DNA from: a bacterium | GTDB taxonomy: Bacteria > Pseudomonadota > Alphaproteobacteria > Rs-D84 > CACZYB01 | NCBI GenBank assembly: GCA_024692925.1 | Contig: JAILLX010000046.1 | Coordinates: forward strand, 1 to 31,700 | Direction of reading: 5' to 3' | DNA: 31,700 bases | Shown here: one piece after another, positions 1 through 7,762 of the stretch | Layout of the letters: every line of letters starts with the position of its first letter | Numbering within the stretch: the stretch's first letter is position 1 | Made by a program: the position numbers and the translations under genes | Notes under the pieces: model-generated | Told to the model about the DNA's origin: nothing | The model's input: only the letters and a program-made list of their open reading frames with translations | Databases searched by the model: none

Positions 1-92
1 CCTAATATTTCCAAAATTTCAATATAAATTTAATGGACTTCAAAAAATTAAGATATTATAATGTTCACTATATAATATATAAAGGAAATAAA

Positions 93-278
93 ATGAAAAA
101 AATTGACAATGAAGAAATTATTACCCGAGAAGATATTTTAGCATATTGTGGATACAAACTTATTGGTAAAAAACTTGTATTTGTATATTATGAGCCAAAT
201 CCTAACCTTAAATTAACCGAATACAAAAAAATATTGGATAAAAAGTTAAAAGAAGAAAGTATTCAACGTACCAAATAA
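93..278 (+). CDS. Small hypothetical protein (61 aa)
   Basis: Not recognised. The frame is open from an upstream ATG at 33, but the ATG at 93 is preferred because AAAGGA (81-86) lies 6 nt before it, whereas nothing like a ribosome site precedes 33. The product is a charged, lysine- and glutamate-rich soluble polypeptide with no signal peptide or membrane segment. It has a short hydrophobic core (about residues 22-34, with LVFVYY) that could form a beta hairpin. It ends before a 144-bp gap that carries the promoter of the LysM gene. No terminator is visible after it. It could be a real small gene or a fortuitous frame; the ribosome site is the main support. Confidence 0.5.
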   Translation: MKKIDNEEIITREDILAYCGYKLIGKKLVFVYYEPNPNLKLTEYKKILDKKLKEESIQRTK

Positions 279-338
279 TAAAATTTCTTGTTTTTAAGTA
301 GACATAACACCTTGTTTTTTTTATAAAATATTGATGTC

Positions 339-388
339 TTGACAAAATCGATATTATTCTTGACATTTTTGAAAAAAAGTCCTATTTT
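339..388 (+). promoter_or_regulatory. Promoter region of the LysM protein gene, with two TTGACA copies
   Basis: TTGACA at 360-365 followed after 17 bp by TATTTT (383-388) forms a plausible sigma-70 promoter 35 bp before the start codon. A second TTGACA lies exactly 21 bp upstream (339-344), two helical turns away, without a good -10 of its own. A ribosome site AGGAG at 412-416 sits 6 nt before the ATG at 423. Confidence 0.55.
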
Positions 389-422
389 GTATATACTTTA
401 ACTAAAATGTTAGGAGTTTAAA

Positions 423-1652
423 ATGGAAAAAAAAGAACCTATCTTGGCACCTGCAAAAGATTCTGCTTCTGAAGTAGAAAATAAAAAGGTTGTTAAGGAA
501 ACAAACGAAAAAGTTTCTTCTAAAAAATCTTTTAAGGAAACTTCAAAAGAAAAACTTGCTAAGGCAAAAGCAAAAATAAAAGAATTAAAAGAAAAGTTAA
601 AACAAACAAAACTTTCTGATAAACAAAAAAGATTTTCAATTGCATTTTTGGTATGCTTGATTGTTGTTATTCTTACTGTTTGGGTAATTTCTCTTTTCAA
701 TACAGACAAGGCAAATGTTGCATCATTGGATTCTGCAAAACCTGCTGTTGCTGTTAAAAAAGTAGAACCAAAGAAAACAGAAGATAAAAAAGAATCTTTC
801 TGGTCACGACTTTTCTCTAAAAAAGAAGAAAAGAAAGAAGTAATTGCTCCATCATTTGATATTGTTCGTATGGAAAAGGGTGAAGCTGTTATTGCTGGTC
901 AAGCAGGTAAGGGCGATGTTGTTCATATTCTTGATAATGGTCGTGAAATCGGTAAAGAAAAAGCTGATGACAATGGTCAGTGGGTTTTCATTCCAAAGAA
1001 AGCTTTGCCAGAAGGAAACAGAAAACTTTCACTTTTCGTTATTGATGCAAATGGCAATAAGATAAAGAGTAAACAATCTGCTGTGCTTCGTGTATCTAAA
1101 AAAGCAAATGATGAAGTTGCAGTTGTTGTTGGTGGAAAGAAACAGTCAAAAGTTTTGAAAGCACCAAAGGGTCAAGAAATTGGCGTACTTCGTGTTGCTA
1201 AAATTGATTACAATGATGAAGGTTCATTTAAGGTTGAAGGTTTGGCAAAGAAAAATGCTACTGTTAACCTTTATATGAATAATAAATTTGTTGGTAAAGC
1301 TGTTGCAAATGGAAATGGTATTTGGTCTGTTGATGCAAATCTTGAACTTTCTAAATCAAAGCAAGTTATCCGTGCAGATATGCTTTCATCAAATGGTAAA
1401 GTTGCAAAACGTGTTGAATATACTTTCACACCTGTTCTTTTCGATGGTGAAAATGCGATGACTGTAATCAAAAAAGGTGATTGTCTTTGGAATATTGCAG
1501 TTCGTGAATATGGTCGTGGAACTGATTATGTGATTATATTCGAAGCAAACAAAAAACAAATAAAAGATCCAAACAAGATTTATGTTGGACAAGTATTTTC
1601 AGTGATTAAAAAAGACAGTGAAACTTTTAAATCAATGAAAGCAAAGAAATAA
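423..1652 (+). CDS. Inner-membrane-anchored LysM protein with Ig-like repeats
   Basis: Probable peptidoglycan-binding periplasmic protein held in the inner membrane. Residues 1-70 are a lysine/glutamate-rich cytoplasmic coiled-coil-like region, 71-92 a single hydrophobic membrane segment, and about 100-135 a charged linker. About 140-225 and 255-335 are two beta-rich Ig-like repeats; the first has a G-A-V-I-A-G-x-A-G-K-G-D core and a D-x-N-G-Q-W turn, a pattern known from alphaproteobacterial LysM proteins. Residues about 345-393 are a LysM domain (KKGDCLWNIA at its start, then an asparagine/proline-containing loop and IYVGQVF). The LysM fold binds N-acetylglucosamine in glycan strands. The gene has its own promoter and a terminator and appears monocistronic. 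The domain call is strong; the biological role is inferred. Confidence 0.85.
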   Translation: MEKKEPILAPAKDSASEVENKKVVKETNEKVSSKKSFKETSKEKLAKAKAKIKELKEKLKQTKLSDKQKRFSIAFLVCLIVVILTVWVISLFNTDKANVASLDSAKPAVAVKKVEPKKTEDKKESFWSRLFSKKEEKKEVIAPSFDIVRMEKGEAVIAGQAGKGDVVHILDNGREIGKEKADDNGQWVFIPKKALPEGNRKLSLFVIDANGNKIKSKQSAVLRVSKKANDEVAVVVGGKKQSKVLKAPKGQEIGVLRVAKIDYNDEGSFKVEGLAKKNATVNLYMNNKFVGKAVANGNGIWSVDANLELSKSKQVIRADMLSSNGKVAKRVEYTFTPVLFDGENAMTVIKKGDCLWNIAVREYGRGTDYVIIFEANKKQIKDPNKIYVGQVFSVIKKDSETFKSMKAKK

Positions 1653-1668
1653 TTTGTTTTTGTTTCAG

Positions 1669-1700
1669 AAAAAACCCCGCCAAATTGACGGGGTGTTTTT
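1669..1700. terminator. Bidirectional intrinsic terminator
   Basis: The stem ACCCCG (1674-1679) pairs with CGGGGT (1689-1694) around a 9-nt loop. A T-run follows on the plus strand (from 1696) and an A-run precedes it (1669-1674), which serves as the T-run on the minus strand. It lies between the convergent LysM gene and the minus-strand gene ending at 1701. Confidence 0.85.
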
Positions 1701-2780
1701 TTATCTTTGATTTGATGTATTATTGACGGCATTTGCAATTACATTTGTTTGTTGCATTTTTTTATTAAGTTTGTTTTGAGCCTGTGCCAAATTTGCATTC
1801 TTTTTATTTTCTGCTTCTTGGTTTAGTTCGTCAATTCTTTTTTCCATTTCTTCTTTTGACTTAAATGATTTTATTTCCTTTATCGAAAGTTCAATATTCC
1901 CGATGTGGAAGGCCTTTACATTATCAAGGAAATGAGCGTGCTTGTTTTTTTGTTTTGGATCTTGAATAGTATTTGTCATTGTATCAGAAAAACCAAACAA
2001 AATTGACATTATGGAATCAATAAATTCTTTTGATTTTCCATTTATATTTATTGTGAATGGAATTTCACCCTTTTCAGTCATATAGTTTACTGTTGCGAAA
2101 ATTGTATCAGCAACAAGTGGAGAATATACGGGACTTCCTTTTTTATGGGACAAAGTCATATTGTTTTTCTTTGAATCAGCAGTTATTTTATTTTCTGTTT
2201 TATCCTTTTTATATATGACAGATGATGCGTCACCAACAGCATAATTTTTTCCATTAAAGGTTGTTTCTTCACCATCATTTTTATCTTCAATTACTTCGAT
2301 ATCATCCTTGAATGACATATTTTTATTGTGGTTATCAATTATATCCAAAAGTTTTATTAATGGATGGTTCGAAGATTTTAATTCTTCAGAAATAGAAGCA
2401 CTATTTTTTTTCTTAGTATTATTTTCAATAATTTCAGCTATTGTTGCGACATTCTTTTTCGAAGTAGTTCTTTTTCTTGGTTTTTTTGTTGCTGATAGAA
2501 CCTTTTCTTTATGTTCTTTTAGTTGTGTAAATAGAACATCAATTTCGGCATCATTAACATCAACCATATTGTTTGATAAAAATGACAATATGTTTTGAAT
2601 TTCTTCGGAGTGTATAGTTTCACTATCTAATGAAGATAAATAATTTGCAATTTCAGTTAATTTATTTAATGTTTCTTGATTAAGATTTTGATTTAAAAAA
2701 CTAAAAATTTTAGCTGTTGCAATATTTTCGGTACCATTTACACAAGCACCAATTTTTGTTGAAATTTCTACTAAATCCAT
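1701..2780 (-). CDS. Hypothetical protein (359 aa), unrecognised
   Basis: No family recognised. The protein is hydrophilic, with no signal peptide or membrane segment. Residues 1-95 look alpha-helical. About 97-130 is a basic stretch (KKPRKRTTSKKN) with many lysines. The middle (about 160-215) is charged and probably disordered. About 215-300 is a more globular patch rich in I, F and V, and the last 60 residues are a long charged helix with glutamine and asparagine runs, likely coiled coil. Start choice: AGGAG lies 5-6 nt before the ATG, and a strong promoter lies just upstream. The basic region could contact nucleic acid or an acidic partner, but this is only a guess. It shares a bidirectional terminator with the LysM gene. 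Confidence 0.75.
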   Translation of the reverse strand: MDLVEISTKIGACVNGTENIATAKIFSFLNQNLNQETLNKLTEIANYLSSLDSETIHSEEIQNILSFLSNNMVDVNDAEIDVLFTQLKEHKEKVLSATKKPRKRTTSKKNVATIAEIIENNTKKKNSASISEELKSSNHPLIKLLDIIDNHNKNMSFKDDIEVIEDKNDGEETTFNGKNYAVGDASSVIYKKDKTENKITADSKKNNMTLSHKKGSPVYSPLVADTIFATVNYMTEKGEIPFTININGKSKEFIDSIMSILFGFSDTMTNTIQDPKQKNKHAHFLDNVKAFHIGNIELSIKEIKSFKSKEEMEKRIDELNQEAENKKNANLAQAQNKLNKKMQQTNVIANAVNNTSNQR

Positions 2781-2810
2781 ATTATTCTCCTATTATAACT
2801 ATTTGCTATG

Positions 2811-2839
2811 ATTATATCATAAAAATAGGAGTGGGTCAA
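2811..2839 (-). promoter_or_regulatory. Strong promoter of the 359-aa protein gene
   Basis: On the minus strand TTGACC (2834-2839), a 17-bp spacer and TATAAT (2811-2816), with an extended -10 TGA immediately before it (2817-2819). It lies directly after the miaA stop codon, so the downstream gene can be transcribed independently of miaA. Confidence 0.75.
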
Positions 2840-2841
2840 TA

Positions 2842-3699
2842 TCATTTAGAAAGTTGTGTTCTGAAAAAGGTACGTTGTCTTTTTGCATATTGGCGGGTTA
2901 GAAGTGTTAGTTCGGATTTTGCTTCGTCCAAAGTTATTGCCTTTGCCAAATATTTCCATATTGTTTCAACGCCGATAATTTTGAAAACAGAAGCATTATC
3001 TGGGTAATCCATAGAAAGAAGATTTTTTACTTCGTCGACTACACCAGATTTGAACATTTCTTCGGTACGAAGTTTTATTCGCTTTTCCAACTCTGGCATT
3101 TCGAAATCAATTATTCGTAGGTCAAAATCAATATCAGGAAGTGGTTTGATTTTCTTTTGTCTTTGCCATACGGAAAGTGGTGTGCCGGTTGCACGGAATA
3201 CTTCGATACCCCTTAATACCCTTTGCTTATCAGATGGTAAAACTTTTTTGCAGAGGTCAGGGTCGTATTTTTTAAGTATTTCGTAAAGTTCAATGTTTTT
3301 TGCGTGCAAACCTTCTTTTCTGACTTGTTCACGAATGTTTTGAGGAATATTTGGTATTACGGAAAGACCTTCGGTTAATGCCTTTATATAAAAACCAGTA
3401 CCGCCGACAATATATGGGGTTTTCCCATTATCAAAGGCATTTGTGATTTCAGTTTTTGCGTATTCAATCCAGATGGAGGCATCCATTTTTTTTGTTCCAT
3501 CGTAAAATTGGTAAAGTTTGTGTGGAACAGTTTCGTAATCCGCCTTTGATGGGCAAGCAGTTAAAATAGGAAGTTCACGATAGACCTGTTGACTGTCGGC
3601 GTTAATGATTACTCCATTATTTTTTAATGCAAGCTCAATCGCAAGGGAACTTTTCCCGCTGGCGGTTGGTCCACAAATGATATACGCTTTTTCTTTCAT
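2842..3699 (-). CDS. miaA: tRNA dimethylallyltransferase
   Basis: Transfers a dimethylallyl group to N6 of A37 in tRNAs reading UNN codons. The N-terminus has the P-loop GPTASGKSS (residues 10-18), followed by INADSQQVYREL, which is the conserved DSxQxY substrate-binding segment. Further on are VGGTGFYIKAL and the RVLRGIEV segment, all typical of MiaA. The length, 285 residues, is slightly short for the family (about 300). The frame extends 15 codons upstream, but the ATG at 3699 has AGAGGA at a good distance and matches the family's N-terminus, so it is preferred. It is divergent from ftsY, with about 70 bp between starts. No terminator is seen after it. Confidence 0.95.
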   Translation of the reverse strand: MKEKAYIICGPTASGKSSLAIELALKNNGVIINADSQQVYRELPILTACPSKADYETVPHKLYQFYDGTKKMDASIWIEYAKTEITNAFDNGKTPYIVGGTGFYIKALTEGLSVIPNIPQNIREQVRKEGLHAKNIELYEILKKYDPDLCKKVLPSDKQRVLRGIEVFRATGTPLSVWQRQKKIKPLPDIDFDLRIIDFEMPELEKRIKLRTEEMFKSGVVDEVKNLLSMDYPDNASVFKIIGVETIWKYLAKAITLDEAKSELTLLTRQYAKRQRTFFRTQLSK

Positions 3700-3770
3700 A
3701 AATTCCTCTTGAAATTTTTTATTACTTTGGCAATAATAAAACAAAAATAAAATATAATCAAAGGATTTTT

Positions 3771-4637
3771 ATGTTTGGAAAGTTAGGGTCAAAAATTTCA
3801 TCAATTTTTTCGGGTAAAAAACTTGATGAAAATATGTTGGAAAGTTTAGAAGAACTTCTTATTACATCGGATATTTCTTATGATACAGCATTGGAGTTGA
3901 TTGATGTTGTAAAAAGGAAAAAACTTGGTCATGATACAACTGCGGATGAAATCAAACTTATTTTAAAGGATGAAATTTTAAAAATTGTTAAACCGGCGGA
4001 GGGTAGCTTTAATGTTGATGAGGTAAAACCTTTTTCTGTTGTGATGATTGGTGTGAATGGAAGTGGTAAGACTACGACAATTGGAAAACTTTCGAATAAA
4101 TTAAAAAATGATGGTAAAAAAGTTTCGGTTATTGCCTGTGATACATTTCGAATTTCCGCGACTGAACAGTTGAAGGAATGGACTGATAATGTTGGAGTTT
4201 CATTATTCTTTCGTGATAATGCTGATCCATCGGGGCTTGTTTATGATGGATATAATCAGGCAAGGGCACAGGAAAGTGATGTTATAATTGTTGATACTGC
4301 GGGTCGACTTGCCAATAACGAATCGTTGATGGCGGAACTTCAAAAATTGATTAGGACTATGGGTAAGGTGGATAGCAATGCTCCGACAAAAACGCTTTTG
4401 GTTTTGGATGGAAATGGTGGTCAGAACAGTCTTCTTCAAATGGAAAAATTTGGTGCGAATATCAAAATTGATGGTTTTGTTATTACAAAGATGGAGGGAT
4501 CGTCAAAGTCTGGATTTATAATTCCACTTATTAAAAAATATAACCTTCCTATCTATTTTGTGACTGATGGCGAAGGGGTGGATGATATCCATAAATTTGA
4601 TGCAGAAAAGTTTGTAAATGATTTATTAGATATTTAA
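3771..4637 (+). CDS. ftsY: Signal recognition particle receptor FtsY (NG domain only)
   Basis: GTPase receptor that docks SRP-ribosome complexes at the inner membrane. Residues 1-75 form the helical N domain and about 88-288 the G domain: G1 GVNGSGKTTT (94-103), DTFR (124-127), DTAGRL (175-180), TKMEG (239-243), and the closing GEGVDDIHKFDAEKFV. The long acidic A domain of enterobacterial FtsY is absent, as in many alphaproteobacteria. Two motifs deviate from the usual form: the DATTGQNA segment reads DGNGGQNS (213-220), and TKLDGTAKGG reads TKMEGSSKSG. AAAGGA precedes the ATG. There is no terminator before the TetR gene, but that gene has its own promoter. Confidence 0.93.
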   Translation: MFGKLGSKISSIFSGKKLDENMLESLEELLITSDISYDTALELIDVVKRKKLGHDTTADEIKLILKDEILKIVKPAEGSFNVDEVKPFSVVMIGVNGSGKTTTIGKLSNKLKNDGKKVSVIACDTFRISATEQLKEWTDNVGVSLFFRDNADPSGLVYDGYNQARAQESDVIIVDTAGRLANNESLMAELQKLIRTMGKVDSNAPTKTLLVLDGNGGQNSLLQMEKFGANIKIDGFVITKMEGSSKSGFIIPLIKKYNLPIYFVTDGEGVDDIHKFDAEKFVNDLLDI

Positions 4638-4640
4638 GTC

Positions 4641-4668
4641 TTGCATAAAAAAAAGAATCTTTTATAAT
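4641..4668 (+). promoter_or_regulatory. Promoter of the TetR-family gene
   Basis: TTGCAT (4641-4646), a 16-bp spacer and TATAAT (4663-4668), starting four bases after the ftsY stop codon. AAAGG at 4679-4683 is the ribosome site for the ATG at 4693. Confidence 0.65.
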
Positions 4669-4692
4669 TGTATGTAAGAAAGGTTTTTTAAT

Positions 4693-5313
4693 ATGAATAG
4701 TGGATCACGTGAAAAAATTATTGATGTTGCAGTTGCTGAGTTTGCCAGAAAGGGCTATGAACCGGTGACAACCCGTGATATTTGTGCGAAGGCAGATATC
4801 AATATTTCTGCGATTTACTATTATTTTAAAAACAAACGTGGACTTTATGAAGAAGTTCTTCGTTATGTGGTTGAGGTTATAAATTCTTATCTTGGTGATG
4901 TGATTAAGGAGTATGATGAATTTAAAAAATATACGCCGGTTGCATCGGAATGCAGAAAAATGCTTCAACAGATTATACACAAATTTATTGAGGGAATCTG
5001 TCTTCCTAAGGTACCAAAGGAAATTGTGACAATTTACCTTATGGAATATGTAAAACCTTCGGAATGTTTCCATATTTTCGAGGAAAATTTGAATAAGGTG
5101 TATATGCCTATTGTTTCGGATTTGCTTATGGAGGCGAATGAGGGTAGGATGACTGAGGAAAATGCTACACTTTCCACATTTATGCTTTTTTCACAAATTT
5201 TCAATGTTGCAGTGCGAAAAGATTCTATTTCAAAGATGATGGGATGGTCAAATTATTCTGAAAAAGAGATAAAAAAGATTTGTGAAGTAATAGATAACAG
5301 CTTCATTTTATAG
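4693..5313 (+). CDS. TetR/AcrR-family transcriptional regulator
   Basis: DNA-binding regulator of about 206 residues, the usual TetR size. Residues about 5-55 are the helix-turn-helix domain: REKIIDVAVAEFARKGYE, then TTRDICAKADINISAIYYYF and KNKRGLYEEV, closely fitting the family consensus. The rest is the all-helical ligand-binding and dimerisation half, whose layout resembles the CecR (DUF1956) type, though this subgroup is uncertain. The ligand cannot be read from sequence. The next gene downstream, 102 bp away and with its own promoter, is a FadL-type porin, so control of hydrophobic-compound uptake is a reasonable but unproven guess. Confidence 0.9.
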   Translation: MNSGSREKIIDVAVAEFARKGYEPVTTRDICAKADINISAIYYYFKNKRGLYEEVLRYVVEVINSYLGDVIKEYDEFKKYTPVASECRKMLQQIIHKFIEGICLPKVPKEIVTIYLMEYVKPSECFHIFEENLNKVYMPIVSDLLMEANEGRMTEENATLSTFMLFSQIFNVAVRKDSISKMMGWSNYSEKEIKKICEVIDNSFIL

Positions 5314-5350
5314 ACTTTTTTTATTTTTAACAAAAAATTCAAACAAACGC

Positions 5351-5379
5351 TTGATTTATTTTTTTATTAGGTGTATAGT
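5351..5379 (+). promoter_or_regulatory. Promoter of the FadL-type porin gene
   Basis: TTGATT (5351-5356), a 17-bp spacer and TATAGT (5374-5379), 36 bp before the start codon. AAGGA precedes the ATG at 5416. Confidence 0.65.
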
Positions 5380-5415
5380 CCTATTGTTATTTAACAAAAC
5401 AAAAAGGATTTTATT

Positions 5416-6720
5416 ATGAAAAAAGTTTCTATGTTGGCTGTTGCATTTATGCTTTCTGCGAATGGTGCTATGGCTGGTGGTTTTTCACTTTCTGAATATT
5501 CGACAACATCACTTGGTCGTGGTTTTGCCGGTATGGGATTGGTTGGTGATGATTATTCTGCAATTATTTCTAATCCTGCGGGTATGACACTTGTTCGTGA
5601 TGGTATGCAAATTGGGGCAAGCTTTGTTGATATTTATGCAAAGATTGATGATAATATGGATTCAAGTAATAGTGATTCATTGAATATATTTTCATCTGTT
5701 CCATCATTTTTTGTTCAGACAAGTTTGACTGATAAGTTAAAGGGTGGTTTGGCATTCTATACTCCATACGGTATTGGTACTGATTACGATAAAAAATGGT
5801 GGGGTAGGGATGAAGCATTGAAATCAGAAGTTATTGTTTATGATTTCACACTTTCTGGTGCATATGAATTGAATAGCAAATTAAGTCTTGGTGCTTCGCT
5901 TTCGACACAAATCGCAACTGCAAAGTTGACTAATGATTTGAATAAATCAAGACTACCTAATGGTTCTATGATTCAAATTGCTCAGGAACATGCTCTTAAT
6001 TCTGATATAGAAGGGGATAGTGATCCAACATTTGCCTATACTTTGGGTGCTATGTATCAATTAAGCGATAATCATAGAATTGGGCTTTCTTATCGTTCAA
6101 AATCAAAATTTGACTTGGAGGGTACACATAAATTAACAGCAAATGAAAATATAACAGGACAAGGACTTAATTCTGTTTTAAGTGCACCTATTATTCCACA
6201 GGGATATTCAATCAAAGGTGATGCACATGCAACAATTACACTTCCTGAAAACATAATGGTTTCATCGTACCATAAGGTTGATGACAGACTTGCAATTTCT
6301 GCTACTGCAAAGTGGACAAGATGGAGTAGATTCAAATCTCTTGATATTTACTCAAATGCAATGGGTACAGATTCTCTTGTAAGTTCGACAGAGGAAAATT
6401 GGCGTGATACATGGACATTTTCTGTTGGTGCGGACTATGACTATTCAAAGGATTGGACATTCAGACTTGGTTTAGAAGTTGAACAAACTCCTATTCCATC
6501 GGATGCACATAGAACTGCAAGAATTCCTGATGATGACAGAAGAATTGCCGCACTTGGTGCAAGTTATAAATTTAATGGTGGAAAGGTTGACTTTGCTTAT
6601 GCTCATATCTTCCTTGATGGTGGTAATGCAAAGTATTCTGAAAAAGATCCTGGCAATTTTAACACAGAATATGACCTTCACATTAATATGTTGAGCGCTG
6701 CGGTTCAATATTATTTCTAA
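5416..6720 (+). CDS. OmpP1/FadL/TodX-family outer-membrane transporter
   Basis: Outer-membrane barrel that lets hydrophobic molecules such as long-chain fatty acids or aromatics diffuse in. A signal peptide covers residues 1-20 (cut after AMA). The mature chain opens with GGFSLSEYSTTSLGRGFAG, the plug-forming N-terminus of FadL proteins, and then the family's SNPAGM signature. The remainder is alternating beta strands with short loops, ending in QYYF with the C-terminal phenylalanine typical of barrels. Its 434 residues match the family (about 400-460). It sits directly after a TetR-type gene and has its own promoter and terminator. Family assignment is confident; the substrate is unknown. 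Confidence 0.92.
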   Translation: MKKVSMLAVAFMLSANGAMAGGFSLSEYSTTSLGRGFAGMGLVGDDYSAIISNPAGMTLVRDGMQIGASFVDIYAKIDDNMDSSNSDSLNIFSSVPSFFVQTSLTDKLKGGLAFYTPYGIGTDYDKKWWGRDEALKSEVIVYDFTLSGAYELNSKLSLGASLSTQIATAKLTNDLNKSRLPNGSMIQIAQEHALNSDIEGDSDPTFAYTLGAMYQLSDNHRIGLSYRSKSKFDLEGTHKLTANENITGQGLNSVLSAPIIPQGYSIKGDAHATITLPENIMVSSYHKVDDRLAISATAKWTRWSRFKSLDIYSNAMGTDSLVSSTEENWRDTWTFSVGADYDYSKDWTFRLGLEVEQTPIPSDAHRTARIPDDDRRIAALGASYKFNGGKVDFAYAHIFLDGGNAKYSEKDPGNFNTEYDLHINMLSAAVQYYF

Positions 6721-6748
6721 AGGTTTCCCCTCCTTTATTTGTGTTAAT

Positions 6749-6777
6749 AAAAACCTCTTGGCAACAGGAGGTTTTTT
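6749..6777 (+). terminator. Intrinsic terminator after the FadL-type gene
   Basis: AACCTC (6752-6757) pairs with GAGGTT (6768-6773) around a 10-nt loop. The flanking A and T runs extend the stem and provide the T-tract (6772-6777). Confidence 0.8.
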
Positions 6778-6778
6778 G

Positions 6779-6807
6779 TTGCGAATTGTCGTTTTATGAA
6801 TTATCAT
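6779..6807 (+). promoter_or_regulatory. Possible promoter of the 290-aa membrane protein gene
   Basis: TTGCGA (6779-6784), a 17-bp spacer and TATCAT (6802-6807), just after the preceding terminator. GGAGG at 6827-6831 precedes the ATG at 6838. The hexamers are only moderate matches. Confidence 0.4.
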
Positions 6808-6837
6808 TTCATTGTTTAACAACTATGGAGGTTTATT

Positions 6838-7710
6838 ATGGTTAAAAAAGTAGTAAAATCTGGTGAAGAATACAAACTTAAAAAACAAACATCAAGGGCG
6901 AAAAAAATCGCGTGGGTATTTTCATTTTTGTGGATTATTTTTGCTGTTTTTCCAGTAGCAAATTATTTCTTTAAAAACTCTACTGCAGTAAGAAATTTTG
7001 TTGTGGTAAGTGGTGTTTATGAGGCAAATAAGGTTTTGATGGATCAATATAATGATCTTTCGGATAACCTTTCGAAAAATATAAATATTTCAAAATATAC
7101 TGCAAAAATTTCTGTGCCTGAAATCAAACTTGATAAGGTGTCAGAGAAAACAGAAAAGGTTTCAAAAACCGCAGGACTTCTTTCAAAGGTTGGGGTAAAG
7201 GGTGCCGGTAAAATTGCTGATAAATCTGATGCTCTTCAGAAACAAGTTGATAAGGTAAATAAGGAAATAAAGGAAAAGACAAGCGAAGTTGCAAAAACTT
7301 TGGAACGTGATTTGGATAAGGCATTAAAGGATGAACTTAAATCATTCGGTTCAAATCAGATGCAAAAACAACTTAACCTAAGTGATGCGAATTACAAAAA
7401 TTTGACCGCAGGAAATTATGGCATTATGACTGATGGAGCAAGAAAAATTTCTGCTTCGATTTATGCGGAACTTTCAAAAACAAAAATTGGTGTTGTAAGA
7501 AACCTTATCAAACAAATTACAACATATTATGATTGGATTTCGTATGGTGTAATTGCATTAATTGTTTTGATTGGTTTTGTTCCTGTAATCATTGCTTTGA
7601 AGATTGCAAAAATGATTTCTGGTACATTTACAACTTGCCCATATTGCGGAAAGATTTTCCTTTCAAAAAAGGCAAAAGTTAAAATATTATCACTTATTAA
7701 ATTTTGGTAA
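6838..7710 (+). CDS. Two-TM coiled-coil membrane protein with C-terminal CxxC motif
   Basis: No family recognised. It has a basic N-terminus, one membrane segment at about 24-45 and a long central lysine-rich helical region (about 90-175, heptad-like, probably coiled coil). A second hydrophobic segment runs from about 233 to 260. A short C-terminal tail begins with CPYCGK (267-272), half of a zinc-ribbon or a redox-type CxxC. With both ends cytoplasmic the central helix would be periplasmic; the topology is inferred from the basic ends. GGAGG precedes the start by 6 nt. It lies between two terminators, so it is monocistronic. Confidence 0.75.
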   Translation: MVKKVVKSGEEYKLKKQTSRAKKIAWVFSFLWIIFAVFPVANYFFKNSTAVRNFVVVSGVYEANKVLMDQYNDLSDNLSKNINISKYTAKISVPEIKLDKVSEKTEKVSKTAGLLSKVGVKGAGKIADKSDALQKQVDKVNKEIKEKTSEVAKTLERDLDKALKDELKSFGSNQMQKQLNLSDANYKNLTAGNYGIMTDGARKISASIYAELSKTKIGVVRNLIKQITTYYDWISYGVIALIVLIGFVPVIIALKIAKMISGTFTTCPYCGKIFLSKKAKVKILSLIKFW

Positions 7711-7731
7711 TAGTTTTTAAGATAAAAAATT

Positions 7732-7756
7732 TCCCCCACTTTGCGGGGGATTTTTT
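7732..7756. terminator. Bidirectional intrinsic terminator
   Basis: TCCCCC (7732-7737) pairs with GGGGGA (7745-7750) around a 7-nt loop. T-run 7751-7756 serves the plus strand and the A-rich stretch before 7731 serves the minus strand. It separates the convergent 290-aa protein gene from the barrel gene ending at 7763. Confidence 0.85.
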
Positions 7757-7762
7757 ATTGCC

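Noticed and set aside
3753..3758. TATAAT as the ftsY promoter -10
   Set aside because: It lies only 12 bp before the ATG, leaving almost no leader, and the nearest TTGGCA is 20 bp upstream, outside the usual spacing.
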